Source: Alphaproteobacteria bacterium
Lineage (GTDB): Bacteria; Pseudomonadota; Alphaproteobacteria; JAJTHO01; CANGXP01
DNA length: 44,302 nucleotides
NCBI GenBank assembly: GCA_947457935.1
Contig: CANGXP010000011.1
Span: 1 to 44,302 of the forward strand
Reading direction: 5' to 3'
Position numbers and translations under genes: made by a program. This document shows, one piece after another, positions 34,001 through 42,307 of this stretch (within the stretch, counting starts at the first letter, position 1; each line of letters starts with the position of its first letter). Below the pieces are notes generated by a model. It worked only from the letters and a program-made list of their open reading frames with translations. It had not been told where the DNA came from and did not search any database.

Positions 34001-36975
34001 CGATAATACCCTGCTTTTTCAGGCGTAAACGAGCACGCCGTTGATGCGGCTTGTGATATTCCCGAACAGTCACCCGCTTTCACCCATTCCGTGTGAAATT
34101 CTGTCAAATAGGCATTGCCTGCCCCTTTAACACGCGCCGCTTTTGTTTCTTCTCGTTCAAACAAGAGCGTGACGTTACTGCCTGCAACGGGCACGCCCTG
34201 TTCATTAACAACCAGATAGTGAGCGGTGCTGGGCACACTCGCTTGCCACACCCAATTTTCAATTTTCAAGCCAATAAAACGGTCAACGCCTGCATAATCA
34301 GCGTAACTTTGTGAGGCAATAGATTTGCCCCTGTCATCCTGCACCGCGCTTTCCACCATCAATCGCCCAAAAGCAACACTCTGTTCAGGCAACGAAAATT
34401 TTATTGTTATCTCTCCTGTTGCGCCCAGTGTATCGTTTTTTTGAAAAACTTGATTTTCGCCATCGTTTTCTGTCGAGTGCCCTGTAAAACTGAACCCTTT
34501 GGCAACGCGGTGTTTTGAGGTGAAGTCTTTAGACGATAGCATCGCCGTTATCTTCACCGCCGCATCCGTATACGCCCCGCCTGAATGGAGTTTTGCGGTG
34601 GTTGTTGCCTCAATAGTCTCCGTGCCTCTAAATAAATCGCCATTTAATTGCGTGGTTACTTTAAACGGAGACGGGGTAAAATCACTCACCAAAACCCGCA
34701 ACGGATACCAATTAAATTTTCCTGTCTCTTCGCCTTCTTCGGTATAGTTGTTTGAATCTCGGGTTGCAAAATTGGCTGTTAGCCTAAACCGATACCACCC
34801 CACCGCCGCATTCTTCGGCACGGTGAATTCCCCCGCATAACTGCCAAATTCATTTAGCGTAACATGCTTGATTTCTTCAACTTTTTTGCCTAAAGGATCA
34901 AGAATAGCCAACGAATACCCGTCTTTAGGGGCAGCAATCAGCGCGTTATTATCTTGATTTCGCACATAAAATTTATATTGGATGGTATCCCCCGCCCGAT
35001 AAATCCCTTGTGCTGTTGTTCCCCATGTTTTGATATGCCCATAATTTTCTTGGGGTTCGGGATAAATGCTTTCCCCTGTGGTGCGATAGGAACTCATCGC
35101 AAAATCATAATTTAGCGGCATCAGCGCAATAGCGTCCTGTTGCGTAACGCGCACAAACAGGTTTTCTTCCCGCTCACTTGTCCAGCGCAATTTCAAAGCA
35201 GGGTCAAGCGTTTGTGTGCCTGCCAACAGGGCAACCCCTGAACCGTCTGTTATTGCGGTGGTGAGTAGTGCGGGAGTGTTTGAAAGGTGTGTCAGGACAT
35301 CTTTGTAAATATCAACCTGAGCATTCGCAACAGGCTGTCCTGTCGCCATGTCTATCACCCACACCATCGTGTTAAAATGCCCCAATTTCACTTGCACTTG
35401 ATAGGGTGTTACCTGTGCAAATAAATACTGCGATTCTGTTGCTGGCGTTGTTGAAAGAGTCCCATACACCGCCCCACTTTTCCCCTCCAACATCTCGCGC
35501 ACTTTTAACGGCACGGCAAACTGAACATCTTTTACAGCGGGGATTTGCAAGGTGGCTGTCTGTTTCGTCGCTGTACCCGATGCACTAAGTTTTGCGTATG
35601 TGAAAGACGTGCTCTCGATGTTATTAACATACAGCGGCGCATCACTTTTAATGCCCGTTTCTAACACAGCCGTATTATAAACCAATTGTGCATTAGGTGG
35701 GCGATGGTCTGTAATGAACGCCAACGCAATATCTGTGGCAAGCGACCTGCCGAATTCATCCGCGAACACATCGGGCTGTTCCTCACGCCATAATGCTTTA
35801 AAAGCACGCCATTGCTTTGTGAAATAATCAGGCGTATCCGCTTTTGCACGGAGCGTATAGGTTGCCGCCGCCTTCAAGCCGAACGGCAGATAGACCGAAT
35901 AGACATTCCCTTTTTTATACGGCTCTGCTAAGCGCGAGCCACCATCCCCCCAATTCTCTCCACTCTCCAAGCCTTTGCTCAAATCAGGGGTGAATTGCAT
36001 CTGTTCTTTTATTATTTTTGGCAACACAGGGCTGCTGAATTGCAAAGCAACCGTATTCATCGGGTTACACTTTTCCTGCTGCGTTGTTTGTGCGTTAAAA
36101 ACAATCGGTTTTCCTGCATTGGTCGTGCACGACACCCCCAAAAAGGCGAATGGCGGCAACGTGTCAAAACGCAACAATTCTCGATTTGTTACACCGTGTT
36201 CGCTCCCCTCGCCCACTAACCCTGCAGTGCCTTTAAGAATAAAAGCACTGTCCAAGGGCAATTCTTGTGTTGGCTCTAATAGCCACACACGCCGCGCCTC
36301 TTTGCCATCAACCTTCAGGGGCGCATCATCGCTAAATTGTTTTCGTATCCACCGCAATAGTGCCCAGCTTCCTGCTTTTTCTTCTGTTGCGCCACTCGAT
36401 GCCTCTTGTGCATCCTCATCTTCCCGTAAATCAAACGAGAATTTTTCGTCACCCTTTGTTAAAACCAACGCTTTTTGAACGGATTCTGCCGTGACGGCTT
36501 GATTAAACGTGATTTTCAGTACAGGCGCACCCGCCGCCCGCCACTGCTTAAAATCAATTTCTTGCACATCAGGGCGTTGCATGATGAAAGTATGCGTATA
36601 GGGTGCAGCCAACGTCCCCCCATCTTCCGCTTTAATACCTTGATTCAGGGTAAGTGTATATTTTGTTGCTTTGGTGAGGGCGTTTTTCTCATCCAGTTGG
36701 CACGCAAGCGCACTGGTATTCAACCACCGCCACTGACAGGCAACTGTGGGGGTTATAGTAATCGGCACTTCGGAAGCATCACGCTCCATGCGCCCTATCG
36801 GCACGACAGCGCGATTAAACTGAATGACAATTTGCTTTTCTGCCCCCACATCCTCGCCCTGCGGGGTAACACGCTCAACGCGCAATTCTTTGGGGGAAAG
36901 TTCTTCTGCCTGTACGTCTGCTTGTGCAACAAAAAAGAGAATAACCAACACGAAAAACAGGGGATAATGGCGCAT
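31036..36975 (-). CDS. Bacterial alpha-2-macroglobulin with thioester (YfhM type)
   Basis: 1979 residues. A signal peptide is followed by multiple macroglobulin-like beta domains, the bait region and the thioester domain. The motif CWEQ, with Cys1468 in YPYSCWEQRLTK, is the CxEQ that forms the internal thioester; the alpha-alpha barrel follows (AKELPQQTLATAASSQAPNGG). The protein traps and covalently binds proteases that enter the periplasm. The signal peptide (LFFVAQADVQAEELSP) has no lipobox cysteine, unlike E. coli YfhM, so it may be soluble in the periplasm rather than membrane-anchored. It forms an operon with pbpC. Confidence 0.94.
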   Translation of the reverse strand: MRHYPLFFVLVILFFVAQADVQAEELSPKELRVERVTPQGEDVGAEKQIVIQFNRAVVPIGRMERDASEVPITITPTVACQWRWLNTSALACQLDEKNALTKATKYTLTLNQGIKAEDGGTLAAPYTHTFIMQRPDVQEIDFKQWRAAGAPVLKITFNQAVTAESVQKALVLTKGDEKFSFDLREDEDAQEASSGATEEKAGSWALLRWIRKQFSDDAPLKVDGKEARRVWLLEPTQELPLDSAFILKGTAGLVGEGSEHGVTNRELLRFDTLPPFAFLGVSCTTNAGKPIVFNAQTTQQEKCNPMNTVALQFSSPVLPKIIKEQMQFTPDLSKGLESGENWGDGGSRLAEPYKKGNVYSVYLPFGLKAAATYTLRAKADTPDYFTKQWRAFKALWREEQPDVFADEFGRSLATDIALAFITDHRPPNAQLVYNTAVLETGIKSDAPLYVNNIESTSFTYAKLSASGTATKQTATLQIPAVKDVQFAVPLKVREMLEGKSGAVYGTLSTTPATESQYLFAQVTPYQVQVKLGHFNTMVWVIDMATGQPVANAQVDIYKDVLTHLSNTPALLTTAITDGSGVALLAGTQTLDPALKLRWTSEREENLFVRVTQQDAIALMPLNYDFAMSSYRTTGESIYPEPQENYGHIKTWGTTAQGIYRAGDTIQYKFYVRNQDNNALIAAPKDGYSLAILDPLGKKVEEIKHVTLNEFGSYAGEFTVPKNAAVGWYRFRLTANFATRDSNNYTEEGEETGKFNWYPLRVLVSDFTPSPFKVTTQLNGDLFRGTETIEATTTAKLHSGGAYTDAAVKITAMLSSKDFTSKHRVAKGFSFTGHSTENDGENQVFQKNDTLGATGEITIKFSLPEQSVAFGRLMVESAVQDDRGKSIASQSYADYAGVDRFIGLKIENWVWQASVPSTAHYLVVNEQGVPVAGSNVTLLFEREETKAARVKGAGNAYLTEFHTEWVKAGDCSGISQAASTACSFTPEKAGYYRLTATVTDTKGRMHTNETTLYAVGKGDVVWNTEEENALEIIPEKPTWQVGDTAKFLVKNPYPNAKALITIERYGVIDHFVQTLEGSTPVVQFPVKASYLPGFYMSVTVFSPRVEKPLQDTDKPVELQLDLGKPTFRIGYVKVPLDDPHKEITVVAQSDKAVYKPRETVTVSLHATPRHADKKEPIELAVVVLDEAVFDLLQGGKKYFDPYDGFYQLEGLDVRNYSLLMRLVGRQAFMTKGANQGGDGGRDLATRNQFKFVSYWNPSLKTDANGKATVTFPVPDNLTGWRVLAMAVTPSDRMGLGEANFTVNKPTEIRPVMPNQLTEGDSFDADFSVMNRTDKTRTLSVTLTATGSVEQAKTTQVITLEPYKRKTVFLSLKSNAVGNDTPQGAIDFRATAVDAIDGDALTHTVVVNKRRSLETAAHYGSTTENRVEESLKFPQKIHTDVGSVSVVASPSVLGNIAGAFDYIRTYPYSCWEQRLTKAVMASHFTQLNAYLPETLTWQEAKELPQQTLATAASSQAPNGGMTYFVAQDQYVDPYLSAYTAVAFNGLRQAGYIIPVAVEEKLHAYLAGLLRQDAFPSFYSDGMAATVRAVALAALAEQGKVTAADIERYRPHLPHMSLFGKTFFMQAALALKSDVKDVVPMILSTANESAGKITFSEALDDSYDRILASPLRENCAILSVFSDYATTAAGKSSVGEVPMKLARMITQARGSRDHWENTQENLFCLQALVDYAKTFEAVKPSMTVRAALDAKTFGEATFSSVKDAAVTFTRPLEAGDAGRNASVQIERTGTGRLYYATKMQYAPLEESATDTNAGIEIHREYSVEREGAWVLLSAPVALKAGELVRVDLYISVPAARNFVVVDDPVAGGLEPVNRDLATASVIDAKKGDFTAAGGSWYFKFNDWVGYNAARWSFYHQELRHDAVRFYADYLPAGNYHLSYTAQAIAAGQFLSMPVMAEEMYDSDVYGKGVPVQMTIKPLQATP

Positions 36976-37053
36976 TCACAGCTCTTTCCAACTTATCCTT
37001 AACTATACCATGCTTTGCTAAAACATGGCAAGGGGGCGGCAAAAATAAAAATA

Positions 37054-37692
37054 TTACAATGCAGAAGCACGCACATTCTTTATAAAACTTGCAATCAGCG
37101 TATTGTCTTTCACACCCCGCGCTCGTTCAACACCCGAGGAGACATCCACACCATCAGGCTTTGTTTGTAAGATTGCGTCCGCAACATTGCTCGGATTCAA
37201 TCCCCCTGCCAGCAGCCACGGCGTTTGACTCTGAAACCCTTGCAATAAAGTCCAATCAAAAGATTTATTATTGCCGCCATGCAACTCTTGCGCTGTGGGT
37301 TTTGCATCCAATAAAAGCCAATCCGCTATGCCTTGATATTGTTGCACAATAGCAACATCGCCTTGCGTTGCAATCCCCACCGCCTTTATCACAGGGAATT
37401 GATACGTTTTCTTGACAAACGCCACGCGTTCTGGGCTTTCTGCACCATGCAACTGCAATGCGTGAACATTCACGCGTGTGCAAATTTCGATCAAAAATGC
37501 GTCCTCTGCATCCACTGTGAGCGCAACAATTTTAGCGTGTTGCAGGGGTATTTTGCTTAAAATAGCCGCCTGCTCTAGTGTTAAATGTCGTGGCGATTTT
37601 TCGTAAAAAACCAGCCCCACAAAATCCGCCCCTGCATTATCCGCCGCCAGCAACGCTTCTGTTGTTGTAATACCGCAAATTTTTATTTTCAT
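37054..37692 (-). CDS. trpF: Phosphoribosylanthranilate isomerase
   Basis: 212 residues, a single TIM barrel. Third step of tryptophan synthesis, an Amadori rearrangement to CdRP. Signatures: KICGITT with the catalytic Cys near the N terminus, DFVGLVFYEKSPRHL, VHALQLHGAE, LLDAKP, FDWTLL, LAGGLNPSNV and GVDVSSGVER. It overlaps pyrF by four bases. trpB and trpA, which often follow, are not here: next is the alpha-2-macroglobulin gene. Confidence 0.95.
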   Translation of the reverse strand: MKIKICGITTTEALLAADNAGADFVGLVFYEKSPRHLTLEQAAILSKIPLQHAKIVALTVDAEDAFLIEICTRVNVHALQLHGAESPERVAFVKKTYQFPVIKAVGIATQGDVAIVQQYQGIADWLLLDAKPTAQELHGGNNKSFDWTLLQGFQSQTPWLLAGGLNPSNVADAILQTKPDGVDVSSGVERARGVKDNTLIASFIKNVRASAL

Positions 37693-38402
37693 TGTGCGGC
37701 AATATCTTGATTGATTGATAACAGCGCTTGAAGGGGATCGGGGCTTTGGGTAATAGGTCGCCCGATAACCAAGTAATCCGCGCCATTTGCAAGTGCTTGT
37801 TTCGGAGTAAGGGTGCGCTGCTGATCGCCCACTGCGGCTGTTAAAGGGCGAATACCCGGTGTAACAACCAGTAATGTTGCGCCAAACGCTTGTTTGATAA
37901 GCGGTGCTTCTAATGGCGAGGCAACAATGCCGTCTAGTCCTGCATTCGCTGCTAATCCCGCCAAGCGCAACACCTGTTTTTCAGGCTGTCCTGCAAAGCC
38001 AATAGCGCTTGTTTCTGCTGAATTGAGGCTTGTAAGCACTGTTACACCTAACACTTTGGGACGCGGTTTATTAACGCTCTGCGCGCCCTCATTTGCGGCA
38101 TCCATCACCGCGCGTAACATCGCTTCACCACCACTTGTATGCACTGTAAGATACGCAACGCCGAGCTTTGCTGCCTCCCGCACTGCCCCTGCTGCCGTAT
38201 TAGGAATATCGTGAAACTTCAAATCAAGAAAAATCGGGACATTCAGCAATAGCAACGCTTTGACGCCCAGAAGTCCTTGCGCCATGAAGAACTCAAGTCC
38301 CAACTTTATACCCGCTAAGTGGGGCGCAAGCATTGCGGTCAACTTCCGCGCTTCTTCTAAGTCAGGTGTATCGAGCGCACAAAAAATTTTATGCTCCTCC
38401 AT
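37689..38402 (-). CDS. pyrF: Orotidine 5'-phosphate decarboxylase
   Basis: 237 residues. Converts OMP to UMP, the last step of pyrimidine synthesis. The catalytic K-x-D array is in FLDLKFHDIPNTA; ALDTPD near the start, IKLGLEFF and VVTPGIRP near the phosphate site are other signatures, with VIGRPITQ at the end. It lies between the aminotransferase gene (three bases) and trpF (overlap), an operon order seen in several Rhodospirillales-like genomes. Confidence 0.96.
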   Translation of the reverse strand: MEEHKIFCALDTPDLEEARKLTAMLAPHLAGIKLGLEFFMAQGLLGVKALLLLNVPIFLDLKFHDIPNTAAGAVREAAKLGVAYLTVHTSGGEAMLRAVMDAANEGAQSVNKPRPKVLGVTVLTSLNSAETSAIGFAGQPEKQVLRLAGLAANAGLDGIVASPLEAPLIKQAFGATLLVVTPGIRPLTAAVGDQQRTLTPKQALANGADYLVIGRPITQSPDPLQALLSINQDIAAQ

Positions 38403-38405
38403 GGC

Positions 38406-39635
38406 TTATTCCGCCGCTTTCGCCGTCGCAACGGGGGCAACACCGTGTTTTGTCATAAACGCTTTAATGCCGCGCAATGCTTGGCGGATACGATGCACAT
38501 TTTCCACCATCGCGATGCGCACATGATCATCCCCGTATTCCCCAAAACCCACTCCCGGTGCGACCGCCACACAGGCTTCTTTTAACAGCAATTTTGAAAA
38601 TTCTAATGACCCCATGGCGCGGAACGGTTCAGGGATGGGGGCCCAAATAAACATGGAGGCTTCAGGCGTGGGCACATCCCATCCTGCGGCTTTCAGCCCT
38701 GCAACCAAAATATCCCGCCGCTCTTTATACATTGCGCGCATATCGGCAACATATTGCTGCGAACCGTTCAACGCGGCTGTGCTGGCAACCTGAATGGGGG
38801 TAAATCCGCCATAATCAACGTAGGATTTTATGCGTGTTAAGGCAGCAATTAACGTCGGATTTCCTGCTGCAAAACCAACGCGCCAACCCGCCATCGAATA
38901 GGTTTTGCTCATGGAGGTAAATTCAATTGCAACATCTTTCGCGTTTGGCACTTGCAAAATGGAGGGAGGCGGTTTTGTTTCATCGAAGTAAATTTCTGAA
39001 TACGCCAAATCGGATAAAATATAAATCTTATGGAAGCGGCAGAAATCAACCATTTCAGCATAAAAATCTAAATCCACCACTTGTGCTGTGGGGTTACACG
39101 GATAATTCAAAACTAGCATCAAAGGCTTAGGAACACTGTGTTTCACCGCGCGTTGCAACTGCAACAAAAATTGCTCCCTGAAATCTGCCCCAAGCGTGAA
39201 CGGAACGTGTCGAATGGATGCCCCTGCAATAATAAAACCGTAAGGATGAATGGGATAGCTTGGGTTCGGGACTAAAATTATATCCCCTGGGCTGGTGATC
39301 GCTTGCGCAAGGTTGGCAATACCTTCTTTTGAGCCTAACGTCACAATAATTTCTTTGTCGGGATCTAATTCCACGCCGAACCGCTTTAAATAATAAGCCG
39401 CTTGCGCTTTTCGAAGTCCAAAAATGCCCCGAGACATAGAGTATCCGTGCACGCGCGGGCTTTTTACCACCTCAATCAATTTTTCGGTAACATGGGGCGG
39501 GGGCGGCATATCGGGATTCCCCATGCCGAAATCAATAATATCGTTGCCTGCTGCGCGCGCCTCTGCCTTTAGCCGATTAACCTCAGCAAAAACATAGGGT
39601 TGCAACCGCTTTATCCGATAAAATTCTTGTTCCAT
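38406..39635 (-). CDS. PLP-dependent aminotransferase, AlaC-like (fold type I)
   Basis: 409 residues. It starts YRIKRLQPYVFAEVNRLKAEARAAGNDIIDFGMGNPDMP, as in the AlaC/LL-diaminopimelate-aminotransferase-like group. The PLP lysine is K244 in SMSKTYSMAGWRVGFA; NYPCNPTAQ and LSDLAYSEIYFD are the other cofactor contacts. Alanine-pyruvate or glutamate-pyruvate transamination is most likely in this group; some members act in lysine or methionine pathways, which sequence alone cannot settle. First gene of the operon with pyrF and trpF. Confidence 0.9.
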   Translation of the reverse strand: MEQEFYRIKRLQPYVFAEVNRLKAEARAAGNDIIDFGMGNPDMPPPPHVTEKLIEVVKSPRVHGYSMSRGIFGLRKAQAAYYLKRFGVELDPDKEIIVTLGSKEGIANLAQAITSPGDIILVPNPSYPIHPYGFIIAGASIRHVPFTLGADFREQFLLQLQRAVKHSVPKPLMLVLNYPCNPTAQVVDLDFYAEMVDFCRFHKIYILSDLAYSEIYFDETKPPPSILQVPNAKDVAIEFTSMSKTYSMAGWRVGFAAGNPTLIAALTRIKSYVDYGGFTPIQVASTAALNGSQQYVADMRAMYKERRDILVAGLKAAGWDVPTPEASMFIWAPIPEPFRAMGSLEFSKLLLKEACVAVAPGVGFGEYGDDHVRIAMVENVHRIRQALRGIKAFMTKHGVAPVATAKAAE

Positions 39636-39796
39636 TATGCCCTCAAATAGTTTTTCGCTTTACAATAAACAATAATTAAAAAAACAGCAATACTTGTGAA
39701 TTGAACAACTATCCATTACAATTAGAAACTGGTCATATAAAAAAGCTTAGATGACTGGTTCCAAGATGATTTAAGCAATCATATTGAGCATGTGAA

Positions 39797-40512
39797 ATGA
39801 TCACGGTTTATCCTTACAACACGCTCGGGCACGCTGACCACGGCTGGCTGAACGCACGGCATCACTTTAGTTTTGCCCGTTATTATAATCCAGACCGTGT
39901 AGGTTTTGGCACGTTGCTTGTCATCAATGATGATATTGTTGCGGCAGGGCGCGGTTTTGCCAAACACCCCCATGATAACATGGAAATCATTACAAATCAT
40001 TACATTATGTACGGCAAGGCGCAATTACCCATGAAGACAGCATGGGCAACAAAGGGCGCACAGCGGCGGGCGATGTGCAGGTGATGAGCGCGGGCACAGG
40101 CGTATTTCACTCTGAGGTAAATGCGGAGCACGAAGACACAAGACTATATCAAATTTGGATAACCCCCAACGTGCGCGATGTTGCACCCCGTTGGGAAGCA
40201 AAGCAATTCCCCAAAGCCCCCGCAACGAACAGTTTGCCCGTGTTGGTATCAGGACAACCTGAACACGCAAATTCTGATGCGTTGATGATTTATCAAGATG
40301 CGGCAATATATGGCGGCACACTCATTAAAGGCGCAACACTCACGCAAAAGATCAAACATCAAGCGTATATTCTTGCGTCTGTCGGGCAATTCACTATAAA
40401 TGATGTAGTGCTCAATCAAGGCGATGGGGCGGAAATAACGGGCGATAAAACCCTTGTAATTACAGCCCTAACGGATGCAGAAGTACTCGTGATTGACGTG
40501 CCTGAAAAATAA
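39797..40512 (+). pseudogene. Pirin-family (YhhW-like) gene broken by a frameshift
   Basis: Two frames together give one pirin. Frame one (39797-~39994) reads HGWLNARHHFSFARYYNP, FGTLLVINDDIVAAGRGF and HPHDNMEIIT; the protein then continues in another frame from ~40009 as YVRQGAITHEDSMGNKG, DVQVMSAGTGVFHSEVN and LYQIWITP to the stop at 40512. The metal ligands (two His of HPH, a later His and Glu) are split between the frames. The break lies at a direct repeat, ATCATTACA at 39986-39994 and again at 39996-40004; compared with the expected protein, 11 extra bases are present. Pirins of this type are cupins, some with quercetinase activity. A sequencing error is possible but the duplication argues for a real slippage. 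Confidence 0.85.
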
Positions 40513-40530
40513 TAATGAGGAGAGACGACA

Positions 40531-41172
40531 ATGATAAAAAAATTTACAGTTACCGCACTGATGGCAGCGTTTGTGGCGATTGCACCGCTCAATATACATG
40601 CAGCAGAAATGACACCCGTTGCAGCGATGCCAGCAGGGGCTTACACGCTCGATAAAACCCACGCGAGCCTTACTTGGAAAGTGAATCACCTAGGGCTTTC
40701 AAACTATACTGCTCGCTTTACTGATATTGACGCAACAATCAATTTTGACCCAAAAGACCTGACCAAAAGCACGCTTGTTGCAACGGTTGACCCTACTTCG
40801 GTAAAAACTGATTATCCTGACGCTAAAAAGAAAAACTTCGATGCCAAACTTGCAGAAGGCAAGGAGTGGTTTAATGCGAAACAATTTCCAAAAATCACTT
40901 TTAAATCGACAAAGATTGAAAAAACCAGTGAGACAACAGGGAAAATTTACGGGGAACTCACGTTTTTAGGGGTTACAAAGCCGTTGGTGTTAGACGCAAC
41001 TTTTAATGGGGCGTACGCCAAAAAGCCTTTCGCACCCAATGATGCGGCAGGGCTTGGTTTTTCCGCAACGGGCGTGGTGAAACGCTCGCTCTGGGGGCTT
41101 GGCACCTACATTCCCGTCGTCGGGGATGATGTTACCGTTCAGATTGAAACAGAATTTCATAAGGCTCAGTAG
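40531..41172 (+). CDS. YceI-family periplasmic protein
   Basis: 213 residues with a signal peptide ending at NIHAA. The YceI lipocalin-like barrel is clear: YTLDKTHASLTWKVNHLGLSNYTARF, IDATINFDPKDLTKSTLVATVDPTSV, EWFNAKQFPKITFKSTKIE and GELTFLGVTKPLVLDATF. Family members bind polyprenyl/isoprenoid lipids in the periplasm. A GAGGAGAG ribosome site precedes the start. It is followed after two bases by cytochrome b561, a frequent partner. Confidence 0.93.
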   Translation: MIKKFTVTALMAAFVAIAPLNIHAAEMTPVAAMPAGAYTLDKTHASLTWKVNHLGLSNYTARFTDIDATINFDPKDLTKSTLVATVDPTSVKTDYPDAKKKNFDAKLAEGKEWFNAKQFPKITFKSTKIEKTSETTGKIYGELTFLGVTKPLVLDATFNGAYAKKPFAPNDAAGLGFSATGVVKRSLWGLGTYIPVVGDDVTVQIETEFHKAQ

Positions 41173-41174
41173 TC

Positions 41175-41726
41175 ATGGTAACCCGCTATCATCCTATTAC
41201 TATTACCCTTCATTGGGTAATGGCAATCGCGTTTTTTCTCATGCTCGGCAGTGGGCTTGTCATGGAAAATCTTGATATTGACCCAAACTTGAAATTCAAC
41301 CTGTTTCAATGGCACAAGTCGCTTGGCGTGCTGTTGTTATGCACTTTTTTTGTGCGTCTTGCCGTGCGGCTGTTTGCTGAAAAACCTGCTTTGCCTGATG
41401 CATTATCGCAACGGGAACAAAAACTTGCACGCTGGGGACATAGAGCGTTGTATTTCTGGATGATTGCGTTGCCGATAACAGGCTGGTTTATTGTTTCTGC
41501 CAGCGTTATTGGGTTGCCAACAATTGTGTTTGGGCAATTCGTCTGGCCGCATATTCCGAACCTTGCAGGCAACGAACAGATTGAAGAAATTGCGGAAACT
41601 GTTCATGCAGCCCTTGCTTATACATTCATCGGGCTTATTTTTATTCATATTACAGCCGTGGTGAAACATATGCGGAAAGATAAAATAAATCTGTTGCCGC
41701 GCATCGGGATTGGCAAAGACAAATAA
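41175..41726 (+). CDS. Cytochrome b561-type membrane protein
   Basis: 183 residues, four membrane helices. Histidines suited to bind haem b lie in RYHPITITLHW (H6, H13), FQWHKSLG, ETVHAALAY and FIHITAVVKH. This is the bacterial CybB group, which passes electrons between quinol or other donors and haem in the inner membrane. Location between two YceI genes is typical and suggests a shared role with quinone or other isoprenoid electron carriers. Confidence 0.93.
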   Translation: MVTRYHPITITLHWVMAIAFFLMLGSGLVMENLDIDPNLKFNLFQWHKSLGVLLLCTFFVRLAVRLFAEKPALPDALSQREQKLARWGHRALYFWMIALPITGWFIVSASVIGLPTIVFGQFVWPHIPNLAGNEQIEEIAETVHAALAYTFIGLIFIHITAVVKHMRKDKINLLPRIGIGKDK

Positions 41727-41735
41727 GTGGGCAGT

Positions 41736-42299
41736 ATGCAGTTATTTTTTATTGCCGTGATGTTGTTACTCGCAGGCGGTCTGCCTTCCGTTGCTGCTGA
41801 GTATAAAATTGATACCACACAAAGCACCTTGAAATTTAGGGGAACGCACGCTGGCAACACTTTTAACGGTGTTTTTAAACAATGGACGGGGAAAATTGTT
41901 TTTGACGCTAAAAATCTTGAGACCAGCAGTCTTGATGTCACCATCGACACAACAACCGCTGAAACAGGCAATACACTGTATGATTTAACACTGCCAACAG
42001 AAGATTGGTTTGCTGTAAAAAAGCACCCTGTGGCAACATTTAAAAGCACCTATATTACGAAAAATTCCTTGGGAAGTTATACCGTTGCAGGAACACTCAC
42101 CATTCGCAATATCCCACAACCAATTCGGTTTACATTTATTCTCACCCCCGATGATGAAAGCAGCCCCACAGCCAAAGTAACATTTACTCTGCCTGTTGAC
42201 AGGCTGGTGTTTGATATGGGGAAGCAGTCTGATGCGGCGGCAGATTGGGTGGGACGGACGATTGATATTGATGGCGTGGTGATTGCAAATCGCTTATAG
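41736..42299 (+). CDS. Second YceI-family periplasmic protein
   Basis: 187 residues from the ATG at 41736; a GTG at 41727 adds three residues. A signal peptide (MQLFFIAVMLLLAGGLPSVAA) precedes the YceI barrel: YKIDTTQSTLKFRGTHAGNT, FKQWTGKIVFDAKNL, EDWFAVKKHPVATFKST and GTLTIRNIPQPIRF. It differs from the first copy mainly in lacking the extended WKVNHLG start, and belongs to the shorter YceI group often paired with cytochrome b561. It is separated from cytochrome b561 by nine bases. Confidence 0.92.
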   Translation: MQLFFIAVMLLLAGGLPSVAAEYKIDTTQSTLKFRGTHAGNTFNGVFKQWTGKIVFDAKNLETSSLDVTIDTTTAETGNTLYDLTLPTEDWFAVKKHPVATFKSTYITKNSLGSYTVAGTLTIRNIPQPIRFTFILTPDDESSPTAKVTFTLPVDRLVFDMGKQSDAAADWVGRTIDIDGVVIANRL

Positions 42300-42307
42300 T
42301 CCTGCAA

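Noticed and set aside
37000-37035. Hairpin CCATG...CATGG after trpF as a terminator
   Set aside because: Five-base stem and no T-run in either direction.
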